Part shown: piece by piece, positions 37,162 through 48,059 of the stretch | Position numbering within the stretch: the stretch's first letter is position 1 | Layout: every line of letters begins with the position of its first letter | Source: Deltaproteobacteria bacterium | Lineage (GTDB): Bacteria; JADJOY01 | DNA: 64,000 nucleotides | NCBI GenBank assembly: GCA_016713535.1 | Contig: JADJOY010000008.1 | Span: 124,001 to 188,000 of the forward strand | Direction: 5' to 3' | Notes under the pieces: generated by a model | Databases searched by the model: none | Told to the model about the DNA's origin: nothing | The model's input: only the letters and a program-made list of their open reading frames with translations | Program-made: the position numbers and the translations under genes

Positions 37162-40100
37162 ATGGCCAACGACCCCCCCGCGCGCTCCGCTGCCGCGCTG
37201 ACGCGCGTCGCGCGCTACCGCGTGGGTGGATCGACCCGTCAGCTCGTCCTCGTGCTGCTCGCCGGCCTCGCGAGCCTGGCGTTGGCCGTGACGGTCCAGG
37301 CCCTCCACGGGCATCCCCCGGGGCTGGTGCTGCTCTTGGTGCCCGTCCTCGCCGCGGCGTGGATCGGCGGGCTCGTCGCGGGTGTCGCGGCCACCGCGGT
37401 CTGCGCGCTGCTCGCTGACCTCGTGCTCATCGAGCCGAGGCTGAGCTTGGTGATCGGCGACCCCGAGCGGCTCCTCGAGTGGCTCTGCATGGTCGGTACC
37501 GGCGTGTTCGCGAGCGTCGTCTGCGAGGCGCAGCGGCGCACCCGGCAGGCAGCGGAGCGCGACGCCGCGATCCGCGATGCGGTCCTCGCCAACCTCGGCG
37601 AGGCGGTGGTGGCGACCACGCCGGACGGCCGGATCTGGCTGATGAACCCGGAGGCGGCGCGGCTCTGCGGCCACTCGCCCGAGGAGGCCCACGGCCGTGC
37701 CCTGCGGGACGTGTGCGACGCGATCGCGCCCGAGCCGCGGTCGGGAGGGGTCTTGGATCCGCCCACGGACGGCGTCGACGGGCGACGGCGCATCTGCCTT
37801 CGAACGCCGCGAGGTGAGGTCCCGGTCGAGTGGCGCGAGCGGGTGGTTTGCGACGAGGGGGGCGACGAGCTGGCCTCGGTCATCGTGGTCCGGGACCTGA
37901 GCGCCGCCGAGGACGCACGCCGCGAGCGCGAGAGTCTCGAGACCCGCCTCGCGGACGTCGCGGCGACGGCCCCGGGGGTCCTCTACACGTTCCGCCGCGA
38001 GCCGGATGGCGCGATGTCGTTCCCGTACGTGAGCCCGGGGATCGAGGCGCTGTTCGGGCTGACCGCAGAGCGGGTGCAGGGGTCCGCCGAGGCCGCCTGG
38101 GAGCGGGTCTTCCCCGAGGACGCGCAGCGGATGATGGCGGCCAGCGACGAGTCGATTGCGACGCTCTCACCGTGGCGGGTCGACTTCCGGGTCGCGCACC
38201 CGACCCGCGGCGAGGTCACCATCGCCGCGAACGCCATCCCCCACCGTGAGCCCGACGGCGCGGTGGAGTGGCACGGCGTGCTCGTCGAAGTGACCGACCG
38301 TGTCCGGGCCACCCGCGCGCTGGAGGCGAGCGAGGCGCGGTTCAGGTCGTACGTCGAGAGCGCGCCGGACGCGGTGATCGTGCTGGACGCGGAGGGGAGG
38401 TTCGTCGACTTCAACGCCGCGACGCAGGCGCTCTACCGTTGCACCGCAGAGCAGCTGCGGCGCTCGTCGATGAGGGACTTCGTGCATCCGGAGGACGCCG
38501 AGCGCGCCGCCGAGACGCGCCGCCGGGAGCAGGTCGACGGGCTCGCCGGCGGCGAGTTTCGCAACGTGACCGCCGACGGGCGCACCATCTGGGTGGCGGT
38601 GCGCGGGGTGCCACTCGCGGACGGGCAGAGTCTCGTGTACCTGCGCGACATCACCGCGAGCCGCCAGGCGGCGCGGGTGCTCGCCGAGGAGGAGGCCCGA
38701 TTCCGCTCGTACGTGGAGAACGCCCCCGACGCGATCATCGTCATCGACGAGGACGGTCACTTCCTCGACTTCAACCACGCCGCGCTCGAGCTCCACAACT
38801 GCACGGCCGAGGAGCTGGCGAGCGCCACGATCTTCGACTTCATGCCCCCGGATGAGCGGCCCCACGCCGAGCGGAACCGCGCCCGAGAGCGCGAGGCGGG
38901 CCAGGTCGAGGCCGAGTTCCAGGTCCTTCCCAGCGGGCGTGAGCCGGTCTGGGTGGCGCTGCGCGGTGCCCGCCTCGACGACCGCACCAGCTTGGCCTAC
39001 CTGCGCGACGTGACCGAGCGCCACCGCGCGGCCGAAGCGCTCGCCGCGAGCGAGGCGCGCTTCCGCTCGTACGTGGAGCGTGCGCCGGACGGCATCGTCG
39101 TCCTTGGGCCGAAGGCCCGCTTCCTCACCTTCAACGAGGCCGCGGCGCGGACCTTCGGCTACACGTCCGAGGAGTTCAGGCGCCTCGCTGTCGCGGACCT
39201 CGTCGCGGACGAGGACCGCGGCGCCATGGCCGAGGCGGCCGCGCGCTTCGTGGAGGAGGGCAGCATCGAGGGCGAGTGGCGTCACCGCACCAAGGGATCG
39301 CGGCCGGATCTGGGTGGCGTTCCGTGCCACCCGACTCGACGACGGCACCGCCCTCGCGTACCTGCGCGACGTGACCGAGCGCCACCTCGCCGCGGACGCC
39401 CTGGCCGCCAGCGAGGCGCGGTTTCGCTCCTACGTCGAGATGGCGCCCGATGGCGTGATCGTGGTCAGCCCGGAGGGGCGGTTCCTGGACTGGAACCCGG
39501 CGACGACGGCGATGCTAGGCCGCAGCGACGAGCAGATCCGGTCCCTTCAGGCCCTCGAGGCGTTCGTGCCGGACGATCGCGAGCGCGTGGCCGCCGACAT
39601 CGAGCGATTGTTCGGTGGCGAGGTCGTCGAAGGCGAATACCGGCTGCTGCGTGCGGACGGCGTCGTGTCCTGGGCGCTGATCCGCGCCTCGCGGCTCAGC
39701 GACGGCACCGGCCTCGCCTACGTCCGCGACATCACGGCGCGCCGCCACATCGAGGAGGCGGTCCACGAGAGCGAGGCGCGGCTCAAGGGGATCATCGACT
39801 CGGCGATGGACGGGATCGTCTCGATCGACGAGGAGCAACGCATCGTGGTCCTCAACCCGGCTGCGGAGCGGATGTTCGGCACCCACCTCGGCGAGGTGCG
39901 CGGTCAACCGGTGGCGGTGCTGCTTCCCGAGGAGAAGCGCGAGGGCCACACCCGGCAGGTCGAGGCGTTCGCTCGCGGCGTGATCTTGCGCCGCCAGATC
40001 GTGGCGCAGACCCAGGTGTTCGGCCGGCGCGCGAGCGGCGAGCTGTTCCCCATCGAGGCGTCGATCTCGCAGGTACGGATCGGCGAGCGCAAGCCCTTCA

Positions 40101-41665
40101 CGGCCGTGATCCGCGACATCAGCGGCCGCCTGAAGGCGCAAGAGGCGCTGCGCGAGAGCGACGAGCGCTTCCGCCAGCTCGCCGACAACGTCCGCGAGGT
40201 GTTCTGGCTCAGCGACCTCGCCACCGACGTGGTGATCTACGTGAGCCCGGCCTACGAAACCGTGTGGGGCCGACCCTGCGCGAGCCTCTACGCGACGCCG
40301 ACCGACTGGGCCGAGGCGATCCACCCCGAAGACCGCGCGCGGGTGCTTGCCGCGCGTGGTCGTCAGGCGCTCGGGACGTACGACGAGGTGTACCGGATCT
40401 TGCGCCCGGACGGATCCGTGCGCTGGATCCGCGACCAAGCGGTCCCGGTGCGTGACCCGGACGGGCGCGTGATCCGCATCGCCGGCGTCGCCGAGGACGT
40501 GACCGAACGGCGCGAGCTCGAGAGCCAGCTCCGCCAGACCCAGAAGATGGAGTCGATCGGGCTCCTGGCGGGTGGGGTGGCCCACGACTTCAACAACCTG
40601 CTCACGGTGATCGGTGGCAACACCGAGCTCTTGCTCGCGGACTTGCCGCCGAACGGCGAGCCGCACGGGCTCGCAGCCGAGATCCAGGCCGCCGGCGAGC
40701 GTGCCGCGTCGTTGACCCGTCAGCTACTCGCCTTCAGCCGCCAGCAGGTGCTCGAGCCGCAGGTCCTCGACCTCAACGCCGTGGTCACCGACACCGAGAA
40801 GATGTTGCGGCGCCTGGTGGGTGAGGACATCGTGCTCACCACCCACCTCGCGACCGGCAATGCTCGGGTGAACCTCGACCCCGGCCACCTCGCGCAGGTG
40901 ATCATGAACCTGGCGGTCAACGCTCGCGACGCCATGCCGCGGGGCGGGCGCTTGGTCATCAGCACCAGCGCCGTCGAGCGCTCTGCGGCGTACGCCGAGC
41001 GACACCCGAAGGTGAAGCCTGGGCGGTACGTCGTCCTGAGCGTCGCCGACACAGGATCCGGCATGACGGCAGAGGTCCGCGAGCGGGTGTTCGAGCCGTT
41101 CTTCACGACCAAGTCCGCTGGCCGCGGCACCGGCCTCGGGCTGGCGGTGGTGCACGGCATCGTCGAGCAGAGCGGCGGCCACCTCGAGCTCGACTCGGAA
41201 GTCGGAGTGGGCTCGACCTTCAGGTTGTGCTTCCCGGCGGTCATCGAGTCGATCGCGGCGCGAATCGACGGCCAGGCCGAGTCCGGCACGCGCGGTACCG
41301 AGACCATTCTGATGGTGGAGGACGAGGAGACCGTGCGGCGGCTCGGCGAGCGCGTGCTCAAGTCGTACGGCTACCGCGTGCTCACGGCGGTGGATGGGCG
41401 TCACGCGCTCGAGGTGCTGGCGGCCACGAGGCTCCCGATCGACATCCTCGTGACAGATGTGGTGATGCCGAACATGGACGGACGCGAGCTCAGTGACCGG
41501 CTCCGGACCCAGCAGCCGACGCTCAAGGTGCTCTACACCAGCGGCTACACCGACGACGCCGTGATCCGCCACGGCGTGGACCACGCCGAGGTGGCATTCC
41601 TGCAGAAGCCGTACACGCCGTTGGTGCTCGTACGCAAAGTGCGCGACCTCCTCGACCGCTCGTGA
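37162..41665 (+). CDS. Giant hybrid histidine kinase with eight PAS domains (one frame break)
   Basis: A membrane-associated kinase of about 1500 residues. Residues 25-115 form a KdpD/DUF4118-like set of helices ('LVLVLLAGLASLALAVTVQA' onward). Eight PAS domains follow. Units 3-6 are near-copies, each opening with 'ARFRSYVE.APD'-type sequence. PAS8 ('EVFWLSDLATDVVIYVSPAY') leads into the kinase core. The HisKA region is 'GGVAHDFNNLLTVIGGN', followed by 'NLAVNARDAMPRGG', 'DTGSGM' and 'GTGLGLAVVHGI', and then a receiver with 'VTDVVMPNMDG'. A surplus G at 39294-39296 shifts the frame within PAS5. The extra base is also evident from the repeat spacing (361 instead of 360). ATG 37162 is chosen. 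The ASST-like operon is transcribed away from it. Confidence 0.88.
38341..39781 (+). repeat. Four tandem PAS-coding units with a 360-base period
   Basis: The Phe codon of the 'ARFRSYVE'-like opening recurs at 38341, 38701, 39061 and 39422. The intervals are 360, 360 and 361 bases; the last includes the surplus G at 39294-39296. Each unit therefore encodes exactly 120 residues. The pattern points to tandem duplication within the gene, still in register. Confidence 0.8.
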
Positions 41666-41880
41666 TTCCTCGGCGCCGGTGAGCTCGCTGAGCCCCGCTG
41701 GGCCGTGGCCGCGACATCGAGGGCCCCCTGCTCACGAGGGCCCTGGAGCCGTCCCGCCCGCCCGCTCGATGGGCTCGTCACACTCGGAGAGGACTGGGGA
41801 CGGGGCAGGGATTTCCCGCGTTTTCGGTGGGCGTTACTCTGAGCGGGCTCTGCTCTCGGCTCGCCCGCGATCGGCTCTCG

Positions 41881-43665
41881 ATGACTCCTTCGCTGCGTCG
41901 CATCGCGGCGCGAACCGCCGCGCTCTATGCCGCCGCCGCCGGGCTGTGGATCGTCGGCTCGGACTGGCTCGTCGACCTGCTGGTCCGCGACCCGCACTCG
42001 GTTCGAGCGCTGCAGACCTACAAGGGCTGGTTCTTCGTCGCCTGCACGGCGGCGCTGCTCTACTTCACGCTGCGCGCCCAGCTCGGGCGTTTCGCCGCCG
42101 AGTCGGCGGCGCGGCGCGCGGCCGAGGACGAGCTACGCACCGCCGACGAGCGTCTGCGGCAGGTCGTCGAGAGCATCCGCGAGGTGTTCTGGCTGCGCGA
42201 CGCACGTGGCGGCCGCATCGAATACGTGAGCCCCGCGTACGAGAGTGTGTGGGGCGGCCCGCGGCGCCCTCCTCGCGGACCCCGCGGAGTGGCTCGACGC
42301 GGTTCACCCGGACGACCGCGAGCGCGTCGCGGCGCTGGCGTCGAGCGCGGCGTCGGGTGAGGCCCACGACGTCGAGTACCGGATCCACAGGCTCGACGGA
42401 GCGGTGCGGTGGGTGCGCGAGCTCGCGTACCCGGTGCGCGACCCGGCGGGCGCGGTGGTGCGCGTCAGCGGGGTGGCGGAGGACGTGACCGAGCGGCGCG
42501 CGCTCCTCGACCAGCTCCAGCAGACCCAGCGCCTCGAGTCGATCGGACTGCTCGCGGGCGGCGTCGCCCACGACTTCAACAACCTCCTCACGGTGATCTC
42601 CGGGAACGTCGAGCTGCTGTTGCTCGATCTCGACGGACAGCCCGACCTCGCGGCACTCGCCACCGACATCCAGCGTGCCGGCGAGCGTGCCGGCTGGCTG
42701 ACCCGTCAGCTCCTCGCGTTCAGCCGCCGCGAGGTGCTCGAGCCGCGCGTGCTCGACCTGGACGCGGTGGTGGTGGACACCGAGAAGATGCTGCGCCGCT
42801 TGCTCGGCGAGGACGTCGAGTTCGAGACGCACCTCGGGGCCAGCGGCGCCTACCTGCGCGCCGACCCCGGCCACCTCGTCCAGGTGCTGATGAACCTCGC
42901 GGTCAACGCTCGCGACGCGATGCCGCGGGGCGGACGGCTACGCATCTCGACGGGGTGGTGTCTCGCGATGGCTCGGACGCCCCTCGACTGCCCGGGCTCG
43001 AGCCGGGTCGCTACGTCGAGCTGGTGGTCGCGGACAGCGGCTGCGGCATGAGCGGCGAGGTCCGGGCGCGGCTGTTCGAGCCGTTCTTCACGACCAAGGG
43101 CCCGGGGCGCGGGACCGGCCTCGGCCTCGCGGTGGTGCATGGCATCGTGCGGCAGAGCGGAGGGCACGTCGAGGTCGAGTCCGCGCCGGGGCAGGGGACC
43201 CGCTTCCACCTGTGGTTCCCAATCTGCACCGCCGGCGTGAGCGATCCCGCGGGACGCGCGACGAACCCGCGGGGCAGTGAAGAGGTGCTGCTGGTGGAGG
43301 ACGACGAGAGTGTCCGCCGCCTCGCCGCGCGCGGACTCGAGAGCCTCGGCTACGCGGTGACGCTCGCGGATGGCTCCGCGACGGCGCTCGAGGCACTCGA
43401 CACCCGCAAGACCTCGTTCGACATCCTCGTCACCGACGTGGTGATGCCCGGGCTCGACGGTCGGGAACTGGCGGACGCCGCGCTCGCGCGCTGGCCGTCG
43501 ATGCGGGTGCTGTTCACCAGCGGCTACACCGACGACGCGGTGGTGCGGCGCGGCGTGCTGCAGCGCGAAGTGCCGTTCCTGCAGAAGCCCTATACGGCGG
43601 TGGCGCTGGCACGGAAGATCCGCGAGGTGCTCGACGCCTCCGCCCCGGCGCGCTCGAGCTCGTGA
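41881..43665 (+). CDS. PAS hybrid histidine kinase, paralogue of the upstream kinase (two frame breaks)
   Basis: A kinase of about 595 residues. Two membrane helices (about 8-25 and 48-66, the first near 'GLWIVGSDWLVDLL') precede one PAS domain ('EVFWLRDARGGRIEYVSPAY'). The kinase core 'GGVAHDFNNLLTVISGN' and 'LTRQLLAFSRREVLEP' follow, then 'FEPFFTTKGPGRGTGLGLAV' and a receiver domain with 'VTDVVMPGLDG'. From the PAS on, it aligns closely with the C-terminal third of the 1500-residue kinase just upstream, so one arose by duplication. The frame shifts near 42256 (one surplus base) and returns at the G run 42952-42955 (one missing base). No separate output regulator is adjacent. Confidence 0.85.
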
Positions 43666-44016
43666 TGTTCGCGCCGCATCCGCGGTCGCTTCGAGCACTT
43701 CGGTTGGCGGCTGCAAACCGCCGTGTGCGCGCGGCTCGCCAGCCGTCGAGCGCTTGACGGGCACGCGCGTGTCTCTGCCCGGGGGTGCCCCAACCGGTGC
43801 ACGAGCGTCACGGCGCCGCCACACCCCCAACCGCGCGAAAGCGCCGTGAATGATCCGAGCTGAAAAACCCGGCCCCGCCGCGTTTGACGGGTCCACCCTT
43901 CGGCCCGTCATCGGCGTGACGAAACGCTCGGGCGGCTTCGACCTTGCTCTACGGCCATCCGAGCCGCCCGGGCCGCGAGGGACGCGGCCCATCGAGACGA
44001 CTCGCCGGGGTGAGTC
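43666..44016 (+). other. Intergenic interval without a gene
   Basis: About 350 bases with no supported reading frame. TTGACGGG occurs twice (near 43753 and 43884), each possibly a -35-like element, but no matching -10 element is visible. GACGGG and CCCGTC flank a 12-base loop near 43886-43909 and could form a weak hairpin. It probably contains the promoter of the following hydrolase. Confidence 0.3.
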
Positions 44017-45716
44017 ATGGCCACGACTTCGATCGCAGGCGCGGTCGGCCGCGCGCAGCCATCGTCCTTTCACGGTTCTGGAAGCCGTCGCGTCGCGCGC
44101 ACGCTCGGCCTGGCGTGGCTCGCAATGCTGGTAGCGTGCCCGGACGGCCAACCGCCGCACTTCGAGGGGATCCTTGCGGTGACCTCGTTCCACCGCGGCG
44201 ACGGCACGCCGGTGCTGCGCGTCGAGTGGAAGCGAGCCTACGACGCGACCGCCTTCTCGTTTCGCGTGCTCGCCGCGGTGGGGCGTAATCCGGACACGAG
44301 CGCTTCGTCCCCGGACGAGCTCGCGAGCCCCGGCCCCGAGGTCCTGTCGCTGGAGGTGGATCCCCGCACGCTCTTCGGTGGCGCGCCGCCTGCTGACTAC
44401 CGCTCGCGCGAGGTCCGCTTCGCCGTGGCCGCTACCGACGACGACGGCATGACGACGGTCAGCGCGGTGCAGTCGATCGTGCCCGCCGCCGAGGACGCGT
44501 GCGGCTGCGGGCTCGCGCCGTCGGTGAACGTGCCAGGCCCTGGCGCCGTGCCGTTCTTCGCCGCGTGTACGTGGACACGCGTGGAAGGTGCCGAGGCCTG
44601 CCACTGGACCGCGCGCACGGACGTGGCCAACCCCGACCCCGCCGAGCCCGATCCACTGGGCCTGCTGCGCGCCGAGGTCTACTTCCATCCGCTGGCGTCG
44701 GCGGGCCGGCCGGTGGTGCTCACGCTCCACGGCGGCACGGCGTACAGCGCCCTCGGGCTCGAATACGCGAGCGTCGCGATCGCGAGTAACGCCGTGGTGG
44801 GCGAGGGCGGCGACCACGCGCGCGGCACTCTGGTGATCGCCCCCCAGATGCGCGACGCGTTCGCGGGCGACGTCGGCACGACCGCGGAAGGCGAGGAGAT
44901 CGCGCGGGTCGAGAGCGTGATCGCCGTGATGGGCTTCTTCGAGGACCTGGTGACTCCTGGCCGCCCGCGGTACCAGAGCGCGCTCGCGAGCCTGCTCGCG
45001 GCGGACTTCGGCAGGATCGCGGTCTCGGGCGGCTCGGACGGCGGCATCACGTCGGTGGCCGTCGCCGCCACGCCGCCGGGACCGCTGCCGTTCCCCCACG
45101 GCGACCTGCTCTTCCCCGTGGTGCCGTTCCGCGATCGCATCCGCGCCGCGTTCATCGTAGCGCCCGGCGCCACGGCGAGCCCCACGCCATGAACCTCAAG
45201 GACACGGCCACCTCGAGCGGTGGGCAGATGACGGTGCCGGTCGCGGTGATGGCCGACGAGAAGGATCTCACCGACTCGGCCGCCACCGCCGAGAAGACCT
45301 ACGCCTACATGACCATCGACGATCCGGACCCGTCGTCACCGGGGAAAGACCGCTTCCTGTACCGGGTGCGCAACGGCCAGGACGACGTGGTGCCGTCGCG
45401 CAACGTCCACGTTTGCCTCGCCGACCCGCGCGGGTTCCCCGAGGCCTACGAGTGCGACGACGAGTTCGGGATCACCGTCCTCGGCCTGCCGATCGAGCCG
45501 TCCATGCTCGACCACCACCGCCTGGTCCGCCACCACGCGCGCCAGTTCCTGGATCGCTACCTGCGCGGCGACACGTCGATCACCCGCGGCGTGCTGGTCG
45601 CACCGTGGTTCTCGCCGAGCCATCCGGGACCCGCGGACGGCGCTCCCGTGAACGGCTACGACGCGGATGGCTACCCGGTCCCCGTCGCCGTGGAGGTGAC
45701 CGGCCCGGCGGCGTGA
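44017..45716 (+). CDS. Alpha/beta-hydrolase lipoprotein (one frame break)
   Basis: An exported hydrolase of about 566 residues. A long basic N-region leads to 'LGLAWLAMLVACPDG', a good lipobox. Residues of about 45-150 look like a fibronectin-type or similar beta domain ('SFHRGDGTPVLRVEWKRAYD'). The hydrolase domain has 'VVLTLHGGTAYS' for the oxyanion site and 'AVSGGSDGGITSV' for the nucleophile Ser. The frame breaks at a C run (45180-45183, one missing base): 'FIVAPGATAS' continues as 'HAMNLKDTATSSGGQM'. The C-terminal part has 'HHARQFLDRYLRG'. The substrate is unknown; it may act on an ester at the cell surface. Confidence 0.7.
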
Positions 45717-45877
45717 GACGAAGGCCACCGCGCCGGCTCGCAGCGAGCGCGCCGCCGGTAGGGGCACCCTGGGCGGGGCACGGCGGTTGCTCTATTTTCT
45801 GAGGATTGCGGGGATCCCCGATGCTCGGGGAATGCAGTCGTTCTCCCACCCCGGTCCCCTGGAAAGGAGCAACTCTC

Positions 45878-46968
45878 GTGAGGATTCGTGTCTCTTCGTG
45901 GCTGGTAACGATGCTCGTGGCGGCGTCGGCGATCGGACTCTGGACGGCTCCGGCCGCGCGCGCGGAGGCCCCCGGCGTGGCCCCCTGGGAAGCCCAGAAC
46001 CCGGTCAAGCCGTTACCGGCCGAGCCCCTCGGCGTCACCGGCAAGCTCCTCGCGCTACCGAACCCGCCCACTCCCGAGACGGTGCGACTGGGTCGCTGGC
46101 TCTACTTCGACAAGCGCCTCTCGGCCGACGGCACTCTTTCGTGCGCGAGCTGCCACAAGCCCGAGAATGCGTTCTCGGAGACCACGCCGGTCTCGACTGG
46201 TATCCGCGGCCAGAAGGGCGGCCGCAAGGCGCCGTCGTTCGTGAACCAGGCGTGGACCCTGGCGCCGGTGTTCTTCTGGGACGGCCGCGCCGCGTCGCTC
46301 GAGGATCAGGCCCTCGGTCCGGTCGCGAACCCGATCGAGATGGGCAACACCCACGAGGCGATGCTCGCGACCCTCAAGGGGGTCAAGGGCTATCCCGGCT
46401 ACTTCCAGGAGGCGTTCGGCCGACCAGAACATCACCAGGGCGGGTCGCCAAGGCGATCGCCGACTACGAGCGCACCCGGATGAGCGGCAACTCCCCCTAG
46501 GACAAGTGGAGGAGGCGGGCTTGCCGAGGAAGGCGCCGATCGCAGGTGGTGAAGAACGGCAGCAACCTGTTCTTCGGCAAGGCGCTGTGCATGACCTGCC
46601 ACCTCGGCCCCAACTTCACCGACAGCCAGTTCCACAATCTCGGGGTGGGCTGGGACGCGGCGGCCAACAAGATGAAGGACGAAGGTCGCGTGAAGATCAG
46701 CGGCAAAGCCGAGGACACCGGCGCCTTCAAGACGCCGACGGTCCGTGACGTCGCCAAGCACGCGCCGTACATGCACGACGGCTCGGTGGCCACCCTCAAG
46801 GACGTCGTCGAGCACTACAACAAGGCCGGCAACCCCAACCCGCACCTCGATCCGCGGATGGTGAAGCTCAACCTCTCGGCGACCGAGGTCGACGAGCTCG
46901 TGGCGTTCATGGAAGCGCTGAACGGCGAGGGCTACCAGGACACGGTACCGACCGCATTCCCCCAGTGA
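45878..46968 (+). CDS. Second dihaem cytochrome c peroxidase (multiple frame breaks)
   Basis: A periplasmic dihaem peroxidase-family protein of about 360 residues. GTG 45878 follows 'AAAGGAG'; the signal peptide ends near 'PAARAEA'. The first haem site is 'CASCHKPENAF' and the second 'CMTCHLGPNF'; family blocks are 'VFFWDGRAASLEDQA' and 'HAPYMHDGSVATLKDVVEHY'. Between 46415 and 46545 the frame is broken several times. 'EAFG' continues as 'DQNIT', then 'RVAKAIADYERTRMSGNSP', then an in-frame TAG (46498-46500) where 'YDKW' would be expected, then disrupted sequence up to 'VKNGSNLFFGKAL'. Conserved fragments in all three frames suggest a poor-quality stretch, but a true pseudogene cannot be excluded. 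It shares its family with the gene at 24.2 kb. Confidence 0.75.
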
Positions 46969-47101
46969 GCCGAGCAGCGGCTCGCGGGGAGGGGACACCG
47001 CCCTCGCACTACGACGGTACGACGATCCGGGCTCGTAGCGACGGGGGCACCATCCCCCGTCGCCGGCCCCGGATCCGAGGTGCCAACGCCGCGCGGGGCT
47101 C

Positions 47102-48034
47102 TCAGCAGGGCGCTTCGCGACGGAATCCCTGGCGGCGGCACACACGGGTGCCGGCGGCTCCGGCGAGGACCTCCGCAGCTTGCTCGAGGGCGCCGATTGC
47201 AGCGAAGCGGCCAGTGACCGCGGCGAACCGGCACGCGGCCTCGACCTTCGGCCCCATCGAGCCGGGCGGGTAGCTCCGCGCGCGCAGCTCCTCGGGCGTG
47301 GCGTCGCGGATCGGGCGTGGGTCGTCGGTACCGAAGCCGTCATAGACCGCGTCCACGTCGGTGAGGAGCAAGAGCGCATCCGCGCGCAGCCCGTCGGCGA
47401 GGAGCGCCGCGGACAGGTCCTTGTCGATCACCGCCTCGACCCCCTCGAGGCCGCCGCTCGCGGTCACCGTGACCGGGATGCCGCCGCCGCCACCACACAC
47501 CACCACCACGCCCGCGTCGAGGAGCAGCCGGATCGTGCCGAGCTCGCGGATCCGGCGCGGCTCCGGGGACGCCACCACCCGCCGCCAGCGCTCGCCGTCA
47601 CGGGCGAAGCGATAGCCGAGGGTCTGGGTCAGGCGATCGGCCTCGGCGGCCCCGTACCCGGGGCCGATCGGCTTGGTGGGTGTGAGGAACGCCGGATCGC
47701 TGCGGTGAACCTCGACCTGGGTGAGCAGCGTCGCGATCTCGCGCTGTGGTAGCTCGCGGGCGAGCTCCTGCTCGATCAGGTAGCCGATCAGCCCTTCGCT
47801 CTCGGCGTCGAGCACGTCGAGCGGCCACTCGCGCGACTCCGACACAGCATTCGCCTGCAGCGCGAGCAGCCCCACTTGCGGGCCGTTGCCGTGCGTCACA
47901 ACCAGCGCATGCTCGCGCGCGATCGGCGCGAGCGCGCGCGCGGCGTCGCGGACGTGGGCGCGCTGGGTGCTCACGGAGAGGGGCTCGCCGCGCCGCGCGA
48001 GCGCATTGCCGCCGAGCGCCGCGACGACCTTCAA
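47102..48034 (-). CDS. arcC: Carbamate kinase
   Basis: A 310-residue amino-acid-kinase-fold enzyme that interconverts carbamoyl phosphate plus ADP with ATP, ammonia and CO2. Family motifs are all present: 'ALGGNAL' at the N-terminus, 'VTHGNGPQVG', 'GYLIEQEL', 'VVCGGGGGIPV', 'VIDKDLSAALLA' and 'GSMGPKVEAACRF'. The start is TTG 48034. It lies 25 bases after the ornithine carbamoyltransferase stop, so both are cotranscribed. Together the two could make ATP from citrulline. No arginine deiminase is present in this window. Confidence 0.92.
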   Translation of the reverse strand: MKVVAALGGNALARRGEPLSVSTQRAHVRDAARALAPIAREHALVVTHGNGPQVGLLALQANAVSESREWPLDVLDAESEGLIGYLIEQELARELPQREIATLLTQVEVHRSDPAFLTPTKPIGPGYGAAEADRLTQTLGYRFARDGERWRRVVASPEPRRIRELGTIRLLLDAGVVVVCGGGGGIPVTVTASGGLEGVEAVIDKDLSAALLADGLRADALLLLTDVDAVYDGFGTDDPRPIRDATPEELRARSYPPGSMGPKVEAACRFAAVTGRFAAIGALEQAAEVLAGAAGTRVCRRQGFRREAPC

Positions 48035-48059
48035 GCGGCCACTCGCCGCCGCGCCGCGC

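Noticed and set aside
38341-39781. CRISPR-like or satellite repeat
   Set aside because: The 360-base periodicity is entirely within a coding frame and corresponds to PAS domains.
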